This document shows, in pieces, positions 36,701 to 48,077 of a stretch of DNA of 64,000 nt; the first letter of the stretch is position 1, and every line of letters starts with the position of its first letter. The stretch covers positions 998,186-1,062,185 of the forward strand of contig NW_018396397.1 of the NCBI RefSeq assembly GCF_000003195.3, in the 5' to 3' direction. The stretch comes from Sorghum bicolor. Taxonomy: Eukaryota > Streptophyta > Magnoliopsida > Poales > Poaceae. Under the pieces are notes generated by a model. The model was not told the DNA's origin and made no database searches. It saw nothing but the letters and a program-made list of their open reading frames with translations. Both the position numbers and the translations under genes were made by a program.

Positions 36701-37690
36701 AGTTTCGGTGCAAGATAGGTAACCGGTTTGCACCTAATGCACCATAGGATAAGAAACCATTTTGGACGCACCCGATGGTACTCCTAGGTCAAGGGGCTCA
36801 AGTGAAAGCTCGGTTTGGTCTGTTTGGAGATAGTGCTAATCTTGATGCAAGATAGATGCACGGTTTTGCATGGAACATACGATATGCTCAGAAATCAATT
36901 AGGACGCACCTGATATAACTCCTTGATGATGTGTGTCATATGGAATCTTGCTTCGGTTTGTTTAGAGATAGTGTTAGTTTTGGTAGAAGATATGTACACG
37001 GTTTACGCCTAATGCACCATAGGCTAAGAAACCATTTTAGACACACCCGATGGTACTCGTAGTTGAAGAGGCTCAAGTGGAGGCTCGATTTAGTCTGTTC
37101 AGATATAGTGCTAATCTTGATGCAAGATAGTTGCACAGTTTGCATGGAACGTACCATATGTTAAGAAATCAATTTGGACGCACCCAATGGAACTCCTAGA
37201 TGACTCGTGTCATATGGAATCTCGCTTCGGTCTGATTAGAGACAATGTTAGTTTCGGTGCAAGATAGGTGCATAGATTGTGCCTAATGCACCATAGTCTA
37301 AGAAACCATTTTGGACGCACTATTTGGTACTCCTGGGTGAAGAGGCTCAAGTGGAAGCTTGGTTTGGTCAGTTTTGAGATAGTGCTAATCATTATGCAAG
37401 GTAGGTTCATGGTTTGCATGGAACAAACCATATGCTTGGAAATCAATTTGGATGCACCTGATGGAACTCCTTGATAACGTGTGTCATATGGAATCTCGAT
37501 TTGGTCCATTTGGAGACATTGTTAGTTTCGGTGCAAGATAGGTGCACAGTTTGCACCTTATGCACCACAGTCTAAGAAACCATTTTGGACGCACTTGTTG
37601 GTACTCCTAGGTGAAGGGGCTCAAGTGGATGCTCGGTTCGGTCTGTTTGGAGATAGTGCTAATCTTGATGTAAGATAGGTGCACGGTTTG
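33790..37690 (+). repeat. Two tandem copies of a 14-monomer higher-order repeat, period 1917 bp
   Basis: GGTAACCGGT recurs at 34801 and 36718 (1917 bp; 14 x 136.9), and the same distance separates many other variants, for example a missing GA (TTGGAGTAGTGC) at about 34364 and 36281, and TAAGACATCAATTTGG at about 34696 and 36613. The copies are nearly identical by eye. The start of a third copy, marked by the shared variant GATGTAAGATAGG, fades near 37690. Confidence 0.8.
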
Positions 37691-38066
37691 CTTGGAACAT
37701 ACCAAATGCTTGGAAATCATTCTGGACGCACATGATGGAACTCCTAGATGACGTGTGTCATACAAAATCTTGCTTCGATCTGTTTGGAGACAGTGTTAGT
37801 TTCGGTGCAAGATAGGTGCAAGGTTTGCACATAATGCAACATAGGCTAAGAAACCATTTTGGACGCTCCCGATGGTAGTCCTAGGTAAAAGGCTCAAGTG
37901 AAAGCTTGGTTTGGTCTATTTTGAGATAGTGCTAATCTTGATGCAAGATAGATGCACGGTCTGCATGGAACGTACCATATGCTTAGAAATTAATTTGGAC
38001 ACACCCGATAGAACTCCTTGATGACATGTGTCATATGGAATCTCGCTTTGGTGTGCTTAGAGACAT

Positions 38067-40374
38067 CATGCAAACCATGGACCTGTCTTGCATAAGGATT
38101 AGCACTATCTCCAAACTAACCGAACCAAGCTTTACTTGAGCCTCTTCACCTAGGAGTACCAATTAGTGAGTCCAAAATGGTTTCTTAGACTATGGTGCAT
38201 TAGGCGCAAACTGTGCACCTATCTTGCACTGAAACTAACAATGTCTCCAAATGGAACGAAGCGAGATTCCATATGACACACGTCATCATGGAATTCCATC
38301 GGGTGCAACCAAATTGATTTCCAAGCATATGGTATGTTCCATGCAAACCATGCACCTACCTTGCATAAGGATTAGCACTATCGCCAAACTGACCGAACCA
38401 AGCTTCCACTTGAGCCTCTTCACCCAGGAGTACCAAATAGTGCGTCCAAAATGGTTTCTTAGACTATGGTGCATTAGGCGCAAACTGTGCACCTATCTTG
38501 CACTAAAACTTACAATGTCTACAAGCACACCAAAGCGAGATTCCATATGACACACATCATCTAGGAGTTCTATCGGGTGTGTCCAAATTAATTGCTAAGC
38601 ATATGGTACGTTCCATGTAGACCGTGCATCTATCTTGCATCAAGATTAGCACTTTCTCCAAATAGACCAAACCGAGCTTTCACTTAAGCCTTTTACCTAG
38701 GAGTACCATCGGGTGCGTCCAAAATGATTTCTTAGCCTATGCTGCATTATGTGCAAACCTTGCACCTATCTTGCACCAAAACTAACACTGTAACCAAACA
38801 GACCGATGCAAGATTTCATATGACACACGTCATCTAGGAGTTCCATCATGTGCGTCCAGATTGATTTCCAAGCATTTGGTATGTTCCATGCAAACCGTGC
38901 ACCTATCTTGCATCAAGATTAGCACTATCTCGAAACAGACCGAACCGAACTTCCACTTGAGCCTCTTCATCTTGGAGTACAAACAGGTGCGTCAAAATGG
39001 TTTCTTAGTCTATGGTGCATTAGGCACAAACTATGCACCTATCTTGCACCGAAACTAACATTGTCTCTAAACAGACCGAAGCGAGATTCCATATCATACA
39101 TGCCATCTAGGAGTTCCATTGGGTGCGTCCAAATTGATTTCTTAACATATGGTATGTTCCATGCAAACTATGCAACTATCTTGTATCAAGATTAGCACTA
39201 TATCCGAACAGACCAAATCGAGGCTCCACTTGAGCCTCTTCAACTACGAGTACCATCAGGTGCGTCTAAAATGGTTTCTTAGCCTGGTGCATTAGGCATA
39301 AACCGTGCACATATCTTCTACTAAAACTAACACTATCTCTAAACGAATCGAAGCAAGATTCCATATGACACACATCATCAAGGAGTTATATCAGGTGCGT
39401 CCTAATTGATTTCTGAGCATATCGTATGTTCCATGCAAACCGTGCATCTATCTTGCGTCAATATTTACACTATCTCCAAACAGACCAAACTGAGCTTTCA
39501 CTTGAGCCCCTTGACCTAGGTGTACCGTCGGGTGCGTCTAAAATGGTTTCTTATCCTATGGTGCATTAGGTGCAAACCGTGCACCTATCTTGCACCGAAA
39601 TGAATACTGTCTCTAAACGGACCGCAGTGAGATTCCATATGACACATGTCATCTAAGAGTTCCAACTGGTGTATCCAATTTGACTTTTGAGCATATGGTA
39701 TGTTCCATGCAAATCGTGCACCTATCCTGCATCAAGATTAGCGCTATCTCCAAACAGACCGAACTGAGCCTCCACTTGAGCCTCTTCACCTAGGAGTACC
39801 AACAGGTGCTTCCAAAATGGTTTCTTAGACTTTGGTGCATTAGGCACAAACCGTGCACATATCTTGCACCGAAACTAATACTGTCTCTAAGCACACCAAA
39901 GCGTGATTCCATATGACACATGTCATTAAGGAGTTCTATCGGGTGTGTACAAATTAATTTCTATGCATATGGTACGTTCCATGCAGACCGTGCATCTATC
40001 TTGCATCAAGATTAACACTATCTCCAAATAGACCAAACTGAGCTTTCACTTGAGCCTTTTACCTAGGAGTACCATCGGGTGCGTCCAAAATGGTTTCTTA
40101 GCCTATGCTGCAATATGGGCAAACCTTGCACCTATCTTGCACCGAAACTAACACTGTCTCCAAATAGACTGAAGCGAGATTTCGTATGACACACGTCATC
40201 TGGGAGTTCCATCATGTGCGTCCAGATTGATTTCCAAGCATTTGGTATGTTCCATGCAAACCGTGCACCTATCTTACATCAAGATTAGCACTATCTCCAA
40301 ACAGACCGAACCGAGCATCCACTTGAGCCCCTTCACCTAGGAGGACCAACAAGTGTGTCCAAATTGGTTTCTTA
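38067..40374 (-). repeat. Inverted satellite block, left part
   Basis: Same satellite, but the boxes are reverse-complemented (CCAAAATGGTTTCTTAG instead of CTAAGAAACCATTTTGG). At 38066/38067 the sequence changes from direct AGAGACAT to inverted CATGCAAACC. The block runs to the TTA target site of the Harbinger element (40372-40374) and continues after it to 44185. Together the two parts make about 2.6 kb, or 19 monomers. Confidence 0.9.
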
Positions 40375-40388
40375 GGCCCTGTTTGGTT
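40375..40388 (+). repeat. Left terminal inverted repeat of the Harbinger element
   Basis: GGCCCTGTTTGGTT. It matches the right end (43840-43853 read on the minus strand) at 13 of 14 bases. Confidence 0.85.
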
Positions 40389-40736
40389 GAGCTGTAGATT
40401 TTGAAAAAGCTGCTGTGAACTGTGGGCTGTGGAAAAGCTGCTGTGAGCTGAGAGCTGTGGGAAAAGCTGAAAACCGTTTGGTTAGAGCAGCTGTGAAACT
40501 GTAGGATGTGTAGAAATGTCTGTAATGCCCTTGAAGGCCTGAGAGACTATTTATATGCAAATTGGTCATAAATAAATATTGTACTCACTTATTTGTATGT
40601 AAATGACTATTTTGGAAAGAAAAAATAAATTTGTTCCAAGTTTTTTAGAAGATAACGTGATAATGTCCATACAAATATAATATTAGCATTTTACAAAAGA
40701 TAAGGGCTCCTCCAATCATGTCATCGCTCAACATAA
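40389..40736. other. Left subterminal region of the Harbinger element
   Basis: No gene. The first 110 bases repeat short AAAGCTG and GCTGTGAAC/GCTGTGGG motifs. AAAGCTG also occurs several times in the last 150 bases of the right end, as expected for subterminal transposase-binding sites. The rest is AT-rich sequence after the transposase stop. Confidence 0.5.
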
Positions 40737-42036
40737 CTATCTCACACTAAACAAAGCATCGGCTATTCTACTACGAATAATATTCATGGCATCCTCATTC
40801 TCCGCATCTTCAGTCTCATCTTCCGGTGTCGTGTCATCCTCTTCTACCAAGTATTCATCATCAGCATCACATCTTTCGAACTCCTTATCATGTAAATTGC
40901 TATCACGAATAAAATTATGCAATGCCAAACAAGCAAGAATGATGTGCTTCTGAGTACGAGTTGAGAAACTTGGTATGCCCTTCAAAATATGCCACTTCTC
41001 CTTCAATACTCCAAAGGCCCGCTCAATGACATTTCGAAGGGATGAATGATTGAAATTGAAGACCACATACTTCCCTTGGGGTGGTCCAGAACGGTTACGA
41101 AATTCTGGAATATGATATGTGCTTCCTTTGAAAGGGGCCAGATACCCTGTTCGGTTTGGAAATCCAGAGTCTACAAGATAATACTTCCCTACAAAGTAAA
41201 ATCAGTGTAAGCAAATAAATAGTACAAGTACTTCACTACCGGGCCAACTATTAGGAAGCAAATAAATAATACGTAGGTCATGCGTATACCATTAGGTGGC
41301 ACAGGAAAATCATCAAAATTTGCCAAAGCATGATTGAGGATACGTGTGTCATGGGCACAACCGGGCCAACCAGCAACCGCATAGATAAACCTCATGTCAA
41401 AGTCACAAACAGCTAGCATATTCTGAGATGTATATCCATGACGACATGTGTGGTTAACCGTATCCTCAGCTGGCACAATCACTGGAACATGTGAACCGTC
41501 TATTGCTCTAACAGCACCTTTGAAGTATGGCCAGAAACGGTCTTCTTTGATTCTTTCATGTTCCGAAGAAAAAGTAGCAGCTCTTGGCTTAATATTGTCT
41601 TTACCTAACTTGCGTAAACACTTAAGTACCTCATGAAACTTAGTGTGAACTGTCCATAGTGATCGAGTGAAGCGATTTTCAACTTGTGAAAATGATTGTG
41701 GTCCTCCGACAATCCACAAGAACATCGCCAATGACTCAAGGATGAAACATTGTTAGTGCTGGTCAAACCATACTTCGAGAGTAGCAAATCATGCAGTGCC
41801 ATGAAGACCTCGGTGCTCATTCGAAACATCTTATAGAAGTACCTTGGACGAGAAAAGCACCTCATCACCCATTGAAGTCCAGTTTCTGGTGTTTCCCTGT
41901 ACTCTCCTTTGTTCCAATAACGATCAGTGTATTGTGCACCCATTTGACCAAGAATGGCAGCATGCTGGGAAAGCTCAGCTAGGAGTACTAGTCTGTTCTG
42001 TCCTTCTTGGGCTACACCTTCCAGATTCTCATCCAT
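40737..42036 (-). pseudogene. PIF/Harbinger transposase (HARBI1-like DDE nuclease), one frameshift
   Basis: Minus strand, two exons: 42036-41290 and 41188-40737, with a 101-bp GT-AG intron (41189-41289). The fold is the DDE_Tnp_4 type. All three catalytic acids are present: Asp in AIDGSHVP (codon 41498-41500), Asp in YYLVDSGF (41169-41171) and Glu in NVIERAFGVLK (41022-41024). The CAHDTRIL segment and an acidic tail also fit. The protein would cut and rejoin element ends, normally with the Myb-like partner. Near 41735-41741 the frame slips: the family's helix ending in MFLW continues in a different frame, consistent with loss of one base. It is therefore called broken, unless this is an assembly error. 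Confidence 0.85.
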
Positions 42037-42231
42037 AGATAGTAATCTGATACAATGATAATAAGCAAATTGCTCTCAGTACAAGCAAATTGTTCTCAGT
42101 ACAAGCAAATTATTCTCATAGTACAAGCAAATGGAAATAAAATAGGTTCAGACAGCCATACAAGCAAATAGTTGTCATAATACAAAATAATATTGGTTCA
42201 CACAGCAACAATGGGAATAAAAATTGGTTCA
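42037..42231. other. Spacer between the two Harbinger genes
   Basis: Holds a short imperfect repeat on the + strand: AGTACAAGCAAAT and close variants occur several times between 42076 and 42171, with a period of about 20-35 bases. The repeat has no recognised role. Confidence 0.5.
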
Positions 42232-43203
42232 CTAGCGCCTCATCTCCTTTTCATGCTCCCTCTCAAGGACATCCAGCCTTCCTTTATTTGTTTTCAGATG
42301 GCTGAAGACCTCTCTAAATTCAGGCTTCATAATCAACATGGTGGCAGTATGCATTAGAGGAGTTCCTTCTTCCACCCCACACTCTTCAACCAGCTTCATA
42401 GCCTCTCCAATGGTGGGGACAACATTAGTGGGAGAAGCTGAGGTGGCAGATACACTTGAGATCCTATCTGCTGCACTTTCTATTTTCAAACATGTGTTTT
42501 TGTACATTCGATAAAATGGACTCTTCTCTTCTTTGGTTTCAGCAACAGTACAGGAGCTCTTGCGTTTCTTTTTCCCTTTTTTCTTCAAATCAGCCAGCTT
42601 CACATCATCCTTAGGTGGAGGTTTTGGCACCTCGGCCACGTCCTCATCACTCTCATCAGAAGATATATCACCAGGACCAGCTGCAGTGGCCCCAGTCACA
42701 TGTACCTTGCCGAAAATCAGATCAAGATCATCAAGGTACTTCGGTCCTTGTTTTCTGAACCTCACATGGTTACATTTAAGGCCTTTTTCACGATTATTAC
42801 ACCTCTGAAATTGAATGAAAAATTTTAGCATGACTAACCATATCATACTATGGACAAAATATCAATAGAGATGCTTACAGCAAGGTGTTCATCCCACCAT
42901 TCCTTGGGGCAATCAACAGTCCCCTTTGCTGCATCCCATCCAAGTCCAGTAGCATAATTCTTTAACTCCATGAACCAAACATATTCTTTTTTTTAAGTTG
43001 TCTAATTTGTTCTTCAATTGTATCTTTGTTCGCTTGTCACTAGTTTTGGCTTCAAACTTGGCTACAATATTTTTCCAACCAGTGCTAGTCCAAAGCCCTT
43101 GGGGCCTATTCCCAGCTTCTATCTCCCCTTTGCATACATCAATCAAATGCTTCAAAAAGAAGTCACCCCAATCTGCTTTGTCACCCATTCTTGAATCAAA
43201 CAA
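42232..43203 (-). pseudogene. Myb/SANT-like protein of the Harbinger element, one frameshift
   Basis: Minus strand, exons about 43203-42879 and 42804-42232, with a 74-bp GT-AG intron (42805-42878). The N-terminal part (DWGDFFLKHLIDVC, GLWTSTGWKNIVAKF, LKNKLDNLKK) is the trihelix-like Myb/SANT domain (Pfam Myb_DNA-bind_3) of plant PIF/Harbinger second ORFs. After a run of eight A (42987-42994 on the + strand as T) the frame shifts by one and the conserved Trp/Asp-rich segment is found in another frame. The C-terminal part has an acidic stretch, a Lys-rich stretch (likely nuclear signal) and a helical end (LDVLEREHEKEMRR). The partner protein binds subterminal DNA and aids transposase entry to the nucleus. 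Confidence 0.8.
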
Positions 43204-43853
43204 AATATAATTTTCAGAAATTCCATACCATCACTTCTATCATACACACAGTATACTAAACTGAATAAATAAAAATTTATTGGAGATTATGGTACCTACG
43301 TTGCAGATCTTATCACTGGAGTCGTAGATCAATGAAGTCGAGGACGAATGGGGCGCCGACTGGAGCTGCAGTGTTGGCCAGTGACTCCAGGGTCGACGAG
43401 CAGCTGGGGAAGAGCCGACGAGGAGCCGGGGCAACACCGCGGACGAGCTAGGGCAGGGCGCGCAGGACCAGAGAGGCAAGGGTGGGGCGGAGGGGGACCG
43501 GGGCGGCGCCGGAGATGACCGGGTGGCGCCGGGGAGGAGCGAGGAGCGGCCGGCGAGGTGCGCCGCCGCCGAACCCTAGCTTCGCCTTCTGGTCGCTCGA
43601 TGCGGAGGGACTCGTGCGTACGGGGACTGGGGAGGGGAGAAGAAGAAAAGAACGAAACGTTTTCTTCCATAAACGATGGCAGTGCGGGTAATTTTATCCA
43701 AAGTGACTCCCCCAAAGCTGGTGAAAGCTGCCTCTACCCTGCTGTAGAAAATGAACTACGTAAAAGCTGGATTTTGGAGAATCTCATGGTCTATGGAATG
43801 CCCTTTGGTTGGCTTCTAAGCTTTTGGGAGCAAAAGCTGAACCAAAGAGGGCC
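43204..43853. other. Right end of the Harbinger element, including a GC-rich stretch
   Basis: 43330-43640 is very GC-rich, in contrast with the AT-rich rest of the element; it probably holds the 5' region of the Myb-like gene. The ORFs here overlap on both strands and match nothing. The last 150 bases carry AAAGCTG motifs and end in the terminal inverted repeat. Confidence 0.5.
43840..43853 (-). repeat. Right terminal inverted repeat of the Harbinger element
   Basis: Read on the minus strand it is GGCCCTCTTTGGTT, one mismatch from the left end. TTA follows directly. Confidence 0.85.
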
Positions 43854-44185
43854 TTAGACTATGGTACATTAGGTGCAAATTGTGCACCTATCTTGCACCG
43901 AAACTAACAATGTCTCTAAATGGACCGAAGCGAGATTCCATATGAGACACGTCATCAAGGAGTTCCATCAGGTGCATCCAAATAGATTTCCAAGCATATG
44001 GTATGTTCCATGCAAACCATGCACCTACCTTGCATAAGGATTAGCACTATCTCCAAACTGACCGAACCAAGCTTCCACTAGAGCCTCTTCACCCAGGAAT
44101 ACCAAATAGTGCGTCCAAAATGGTTTCTTAGACTATGGTGCATTAGGCGCAAACTGTGCACCTATCTTGCACTAAAACTTACAAT
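43854..44185 (-). repeat. Inverted satellite block, right part
   Basis: Continues the inverted block in exact phase after the TTA duplication (CTTAGACTATGG). It ends within an A monomer at ACTTACAAT (44185), where the sequence changes to a short unmatched filler and then direct-orientation satellite. Confidence 0.88.
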
Positions 44186-44194
44186 AGTTTTATC
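44186..44194. other. Nine-base filler at the right inversion breakpoint
   Basis: AGTTTTATC fits neither the inverted monomer before it nor the direct monomer (CAATGTTAG) after it, apart from a possible one-base overlap at the end. Such filler is common at plant end-joining junctions. Confidence 0.5.
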
Positions 44195-47100
44195 AATGTT
44201 AGTTTTGGTGCAAGATAGGTGCATAGTTTGTACCTAATGCACCATAGTCTAAGAAACCATTTTTGACGCACCTGCTTGTACTCCTAGATGAAGAGGCTCA
44301 AGTGGAAGCTCGGTTCGGTCTGTTTGGAGGTAGTGCTAATCTTGATGCAAGATAGGTGCACGGTATGCATGGAACATACCATTTGCTTGGAAATCAATTT
44401 GGATGCACCTGTTGGAACTCCTTGATGACGTGTGTCATATGGAATCTTGCTTTGGTCTGTTTAGAAACAGTGTTAGTTTTGGTGCAAGATAAGTGCATGG
44501 TTTGCGTCTAATGCATCATAGTCTAAGAAACCATTTTGGAAGCACCTGTTGGTACTTCGGTGAAGAGACTCAAGTGGAAGCTCGGTTTGATGTGTTTGGA
44601 GATAGTGCTAATCTTGGTGCAAGACAGGTGCATGATTTGCAAGGAACGTACCATATGCTTAGAAATCAATTTGGACGCACCCACTAGAACTCCTAGATGA
44701 CGTGTGTCATATGGAATCTTGCTTCGGTCCGTTTGTAGACATTGTAAGTTTTAGTGCAAGATAGGTGCACAGTTTGCGCCTAATGCACCATAGTATAAGA
44801 AACCATTTTAGATGCACTATTTGGTACTCCTGTGTGAAGAGGCTCAAGTGGAAGCTTGGTTCGGTCAGTTTGGAGATAGTGCTAATCCTTATTGAAGGTA
44901 GGTGCATGGTTTGCATGGAACATACCATGTGCTTGGAAATCAATTTGGATCCACCCGATGGAACTCCTTGATGATGTGTGTCATATGGAATCTCGCTTCG
45001 GTCCATTTGGAGACATTGTTTGTTTCGGTGCAAGATAGGTGCACAGTTTGCACCTAATGCACCATAGTCTAAGAAACCATTTTGGACACACTTGTTGGTA
45101 CTCCTAGGTGAAGGGGCTCAAGTGGATGCTTGGTTCGGTCTAATTGGAGATAGTGCTAATCTAGATGCAAGATAGGTGCACAGTTTGCATGGAACATACC
45201 ATATGCTTAGAAAATCAATTTGTATGCACCCAATGGATCTCCTAGATGACGTGTGTTATATGGAATCTTGCTTCGGTCCATTTGTAGACATTGTAAGTTT
45301 TAGTGCAAGATAGGTGCACAGTTTGCACCTAATGCACCATAGTCTAAGAAACCATTTTGGATGCACCTGTTGGTACTTCGGTGAAGAGGCTCAAGTGGAA
45401 GCTCGGTTTGATCTGTTTGGAGATAGTGCTAATCTTGATGCAAGATAGGTGCATGATTTGCAAGGAACATACCATATGCTTAGAAAATCAATTTGTATGC
45501 ACCCAATGGATCTCCTAGATGACGTGTGTTATATGGAATCTTGCTTCGGTCCATTTGTAGACATTGTAAGTTTTAGTGCAAGATAGGTGCACAGTTTGCG
45601 CCTAATGCACCATAGTCTAAGAAACAATTTTGGACGCACTATTTGGTACTCCTAGGTGAAGAGGCTCAAGTGGAAGCTTGGTTTGGTCAGTTTGGAGATA
45701 GTGCTAATCCTTATGCAAGGTAGGTGCATGGTTTGCATGGAACATTGGAAATCAATTTGGATGCACCCGATGGAACTCCTTGATGACGTGTGTCATATGG
45801 AATCTCGCTTCGGTTCATTTGGAGACATTGTTAGTTTCGGTGTAAGATAGGTGCACAGTTTGCACCAAATGCACCATAGTCTAAGAAACCATTTTGGACA
45901 CACTTGTTGGTACTCCTAGGTGAAGGGGCTCAAGTGGATGCTTGGTTCGGTCTGTTTGGAGATAGTGCTAATCTTGATGCAAGATAGGTGCACGGTTTGC
46001 ATGGAACATACCAAATGCTTGGAAATCAATCTGGACGCACATGATGGAACCCGAGATGACGTGTGTCATACAAAATCTTGGTTCGGTCTGTTTGGAGACA
46101 TTGTTACTTTCGGTGCAAGATAGGTGCACAGTTTGCACCTAATGCACCATAGTCTAAGAAACCATTTTGGATGCACCTGTTGGTACTTCGGTGAAGAGGC
46201 TCAAGTGGAAGCTCGGTTTGATCTGTTTGGAGATAGTGCTAATCTTGATGCAAGATAGGTGCATGATTTGCAAGGAACATACCATATGCTTAGAAATTCA
46301 ATTTGTACGCACCGAATGGAACTCCTAGATGACGTGTGTTATATGGAATCTTGCTTCGGTCCATTTGTAGACATTGTAAGTTTTAGTGCAAGATAGGTGC
46401 ATAGTTTGCGCCTAATGCACCATAGTCTAAGAAACCATTTTGGACGCACTATTTGGTACTCCTAGGTTAAGAGGCTCAAGTGGAAGCTTGGTTTGGTCTG
46501 TTTAGAGATAGTCCTCATCTTGATGCAAGATAGGTGCACGATTTGCATGGAACATACCATATGCTCAGAAATCAATTTGGACACACCAAATGGAACTCCT
46601 AGATGACATGTGTCATATGGAATCTCACTTCAGTCTGTTTAGAAACAGCGTTAGTTTCAGTGCAAGATTGGTGCACGGTTTGCACCTAATGCACCATAGG
46701 ATAATAAACCATTTTGGACGCACCCGATGGTACTCCTAGGTCAAGGGACTCAAGTGAAAGCTCCATTTCGTCTGTTTGGAGATAGTGCTAATCTTGATGC
46801 AAGATAGATGCACGGTTTGCATGGAACATATGATATGCTCAGAAATCAATTAGGACGCACCTGATATAACTCCTTGATGATGTGTGTCATATGGAATTTT
46901 GCTTCAGTTCGTTTCTAGACAGTATTAGTTTTGGTAGAAGATATGTGCACGGTTTACGCCTAATGCACCATAGGCTATGAAACCATTTTATACGCACCCG
47001 ATGGTACTCATAGTTGAAGAGGCTCAAGTGGAGGCTCGATTTGGCCTGTTTAGATATAGTGCGAATCTTGATGCAAGATAGTTGCACAGTTTGTATGGAA

Positions 47101-47218
47101 CGTACCATATGTTAAGAAATCAATTTGGACGCACCCAATGGAACTCCTAGATGATGTGTGTCATATGGAATCTCGCTTCGGTCTAGTTGGAGATAATGTT
47201 AGTTTCGGTGCAAGATAG
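44195..47218 (+). repeat. Centromeric satellite array, direct orientation, about 22 monomers
   Basis: A/B monomers as elsewhere, with more sequence variation. A dimer with the variant AAAATCAATTTGTATGCACC occurs at about 45211 and again at 45484 (273 bp), and a related copy at about 46294. The block ends at GATAG (47214-47218), the target site of the second CRM-lineage element. Confidence 0.9.
47214..47218 (+). repeat. Left target-site duplication (GATAG) of the second CRM-lineage element
   Basis: GATAG before the element is repeated at 52522-52526. Joining over one copy restores GCAAGATAGGTGCATAG. Confidence 0.9.
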
Positions 47219-48077
47219 TGATGTGAACCCACTAGGGTTTTCGCCTGATCTTTCGATGAGAGGCGCTGGATAACTCGATTAGTGAATGGAGATGACGTTC
47301 ACGGCCCGACTACAGCCTTCTAAGGCCGCGCCTTAGCAACCGATACACCGCCTCCAATGGCTGTCACGATCTTGTGGAGCGCAACACCCGGCCACTAGGG
47401 CACTCGTCCTGCAAGCAATCGAAGAACCAGCAAGAACAAGTAGAACAAGTACTAAATTACTAGATGTAAATGAAGGTTTCAAACTCAATCTCTAATGAAG
47501 TGGGGTTTCGAAAACAAGAAGACGGGCGGCTGGATCAGCACGCGCGTTTACAAGCAAGTAGCGAAGGCTAAACTTTATCTAATCAAAACCCAGTTGTTCA
47601 TGGCGGCTCTAGATGTAAATAAATAGAGGGGAGGACGACCAAAGGGGTACTAGAGTTGTCCTCCAACCCTAGGACGCGTCCCTAATGGACTCAACTTGAT
47701 ACATGGGCCATTGGTCCAAAATAGGGTGACGCAGCACCAAAACAGAAAAAGGTGTCGGCACAAAAACAAAGACTGCGCCCGACTCATAAGCTGCATAGAT
47801 ATGTGGTTGGACCCATTGGAAAGTAGACTTCATGAGCTTTCCAACAAGTATAGGAACGTCCCAGTTGGAGTCCATATGACGCCGTGGTGATCCATACAAG
47901 TTAGAGTTATTTTCCAGTCCGAATCCAACTCCCAAAACGTGTTGGGTTTGGACTCTTTGTTTCCTTGCTTTAGAAGCGACGTGGTAACTTGATAGAGGAT
48001 GTTGTGGAGGCTTGGACCTGATCTCCAATCACCTTTGTTAAGTTATCACTCTTCCCATATGCAATCAGCCCTTGAAG
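47219..48077 (-). repeat. Truncated 3' LTR of the second CRM-lineage element (859 bp)
   Basis: Matches 51442-52300 without gaps and with six substitutions. The remaining 221 bases of the complete LTR, including its TGATGAGG end, are absent: at 48077/48078 it joins pol sequence. Confidence 0.9.

Larger units (their letters stand above)
30709..38066 (+). repeat. Centromeric satellite array, direct orientation, about 54 monomers
   Basis: Same A/B monomers as the block before the CRM insertion. The first part continues the 2470-bp register (GGTAACCGGT at 32884). From about 33.8 kb the organisation changes to a 14-monomer repeat of 1917 bp. The block ends at 38066 within an A monomer (GTGCTTAGAGACAT), where orientation flips. 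Frames of 60-120 codons here are repeat products. Confidence 0.92.
40375..43853 (-). mobile_element. PIF/Harbinger DNA transposon (3479 bp) with TTA target duplication
   Basis: Terminal inverted repeats GGCCCTGTTTGGTT (left) and GGCCCTCTTTGGTTCAGC (right, read inward), flanked by TTA at 40372-40374 and 43854-43856: the PIF/Harbinger signature. Two genes, both on the minus strand, are those expected: a DDE transposase (40737-42036) and a Myb/SANT-like protein (42232-43203). Each has one frameshift, so this copy is probably not autonomous, though its ends could still be mobilised. It sits in the inverted satellite block, in the TTA of the conserved TTTCTTAG box. Confidence 0.92.

Noticed and set aside
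43329..43715. 128-aa Pro/Arg/Ser-rich ORF in the GC-rich part of the Harbinger element
   Set aside because: The GC-rich composition gives overlapping frames on both strands, and no family is recognisable.
38067..44185. Inverted satellite block as part of a transposon with long inverted repeats
   Set aside because: Only the inner 40375-43853 segment has terminal repeats and a target duplication; the flanking inverted sequence is ordinary satellite with no duplication at its breakpoints.
47669..48028. 119-aa ORF present in both LTRs of the second CRM-lineage element
   Set aside because: It is duplicated only because the LTR is; no domain is recognisable, and LTR frames of this size arise by chance.
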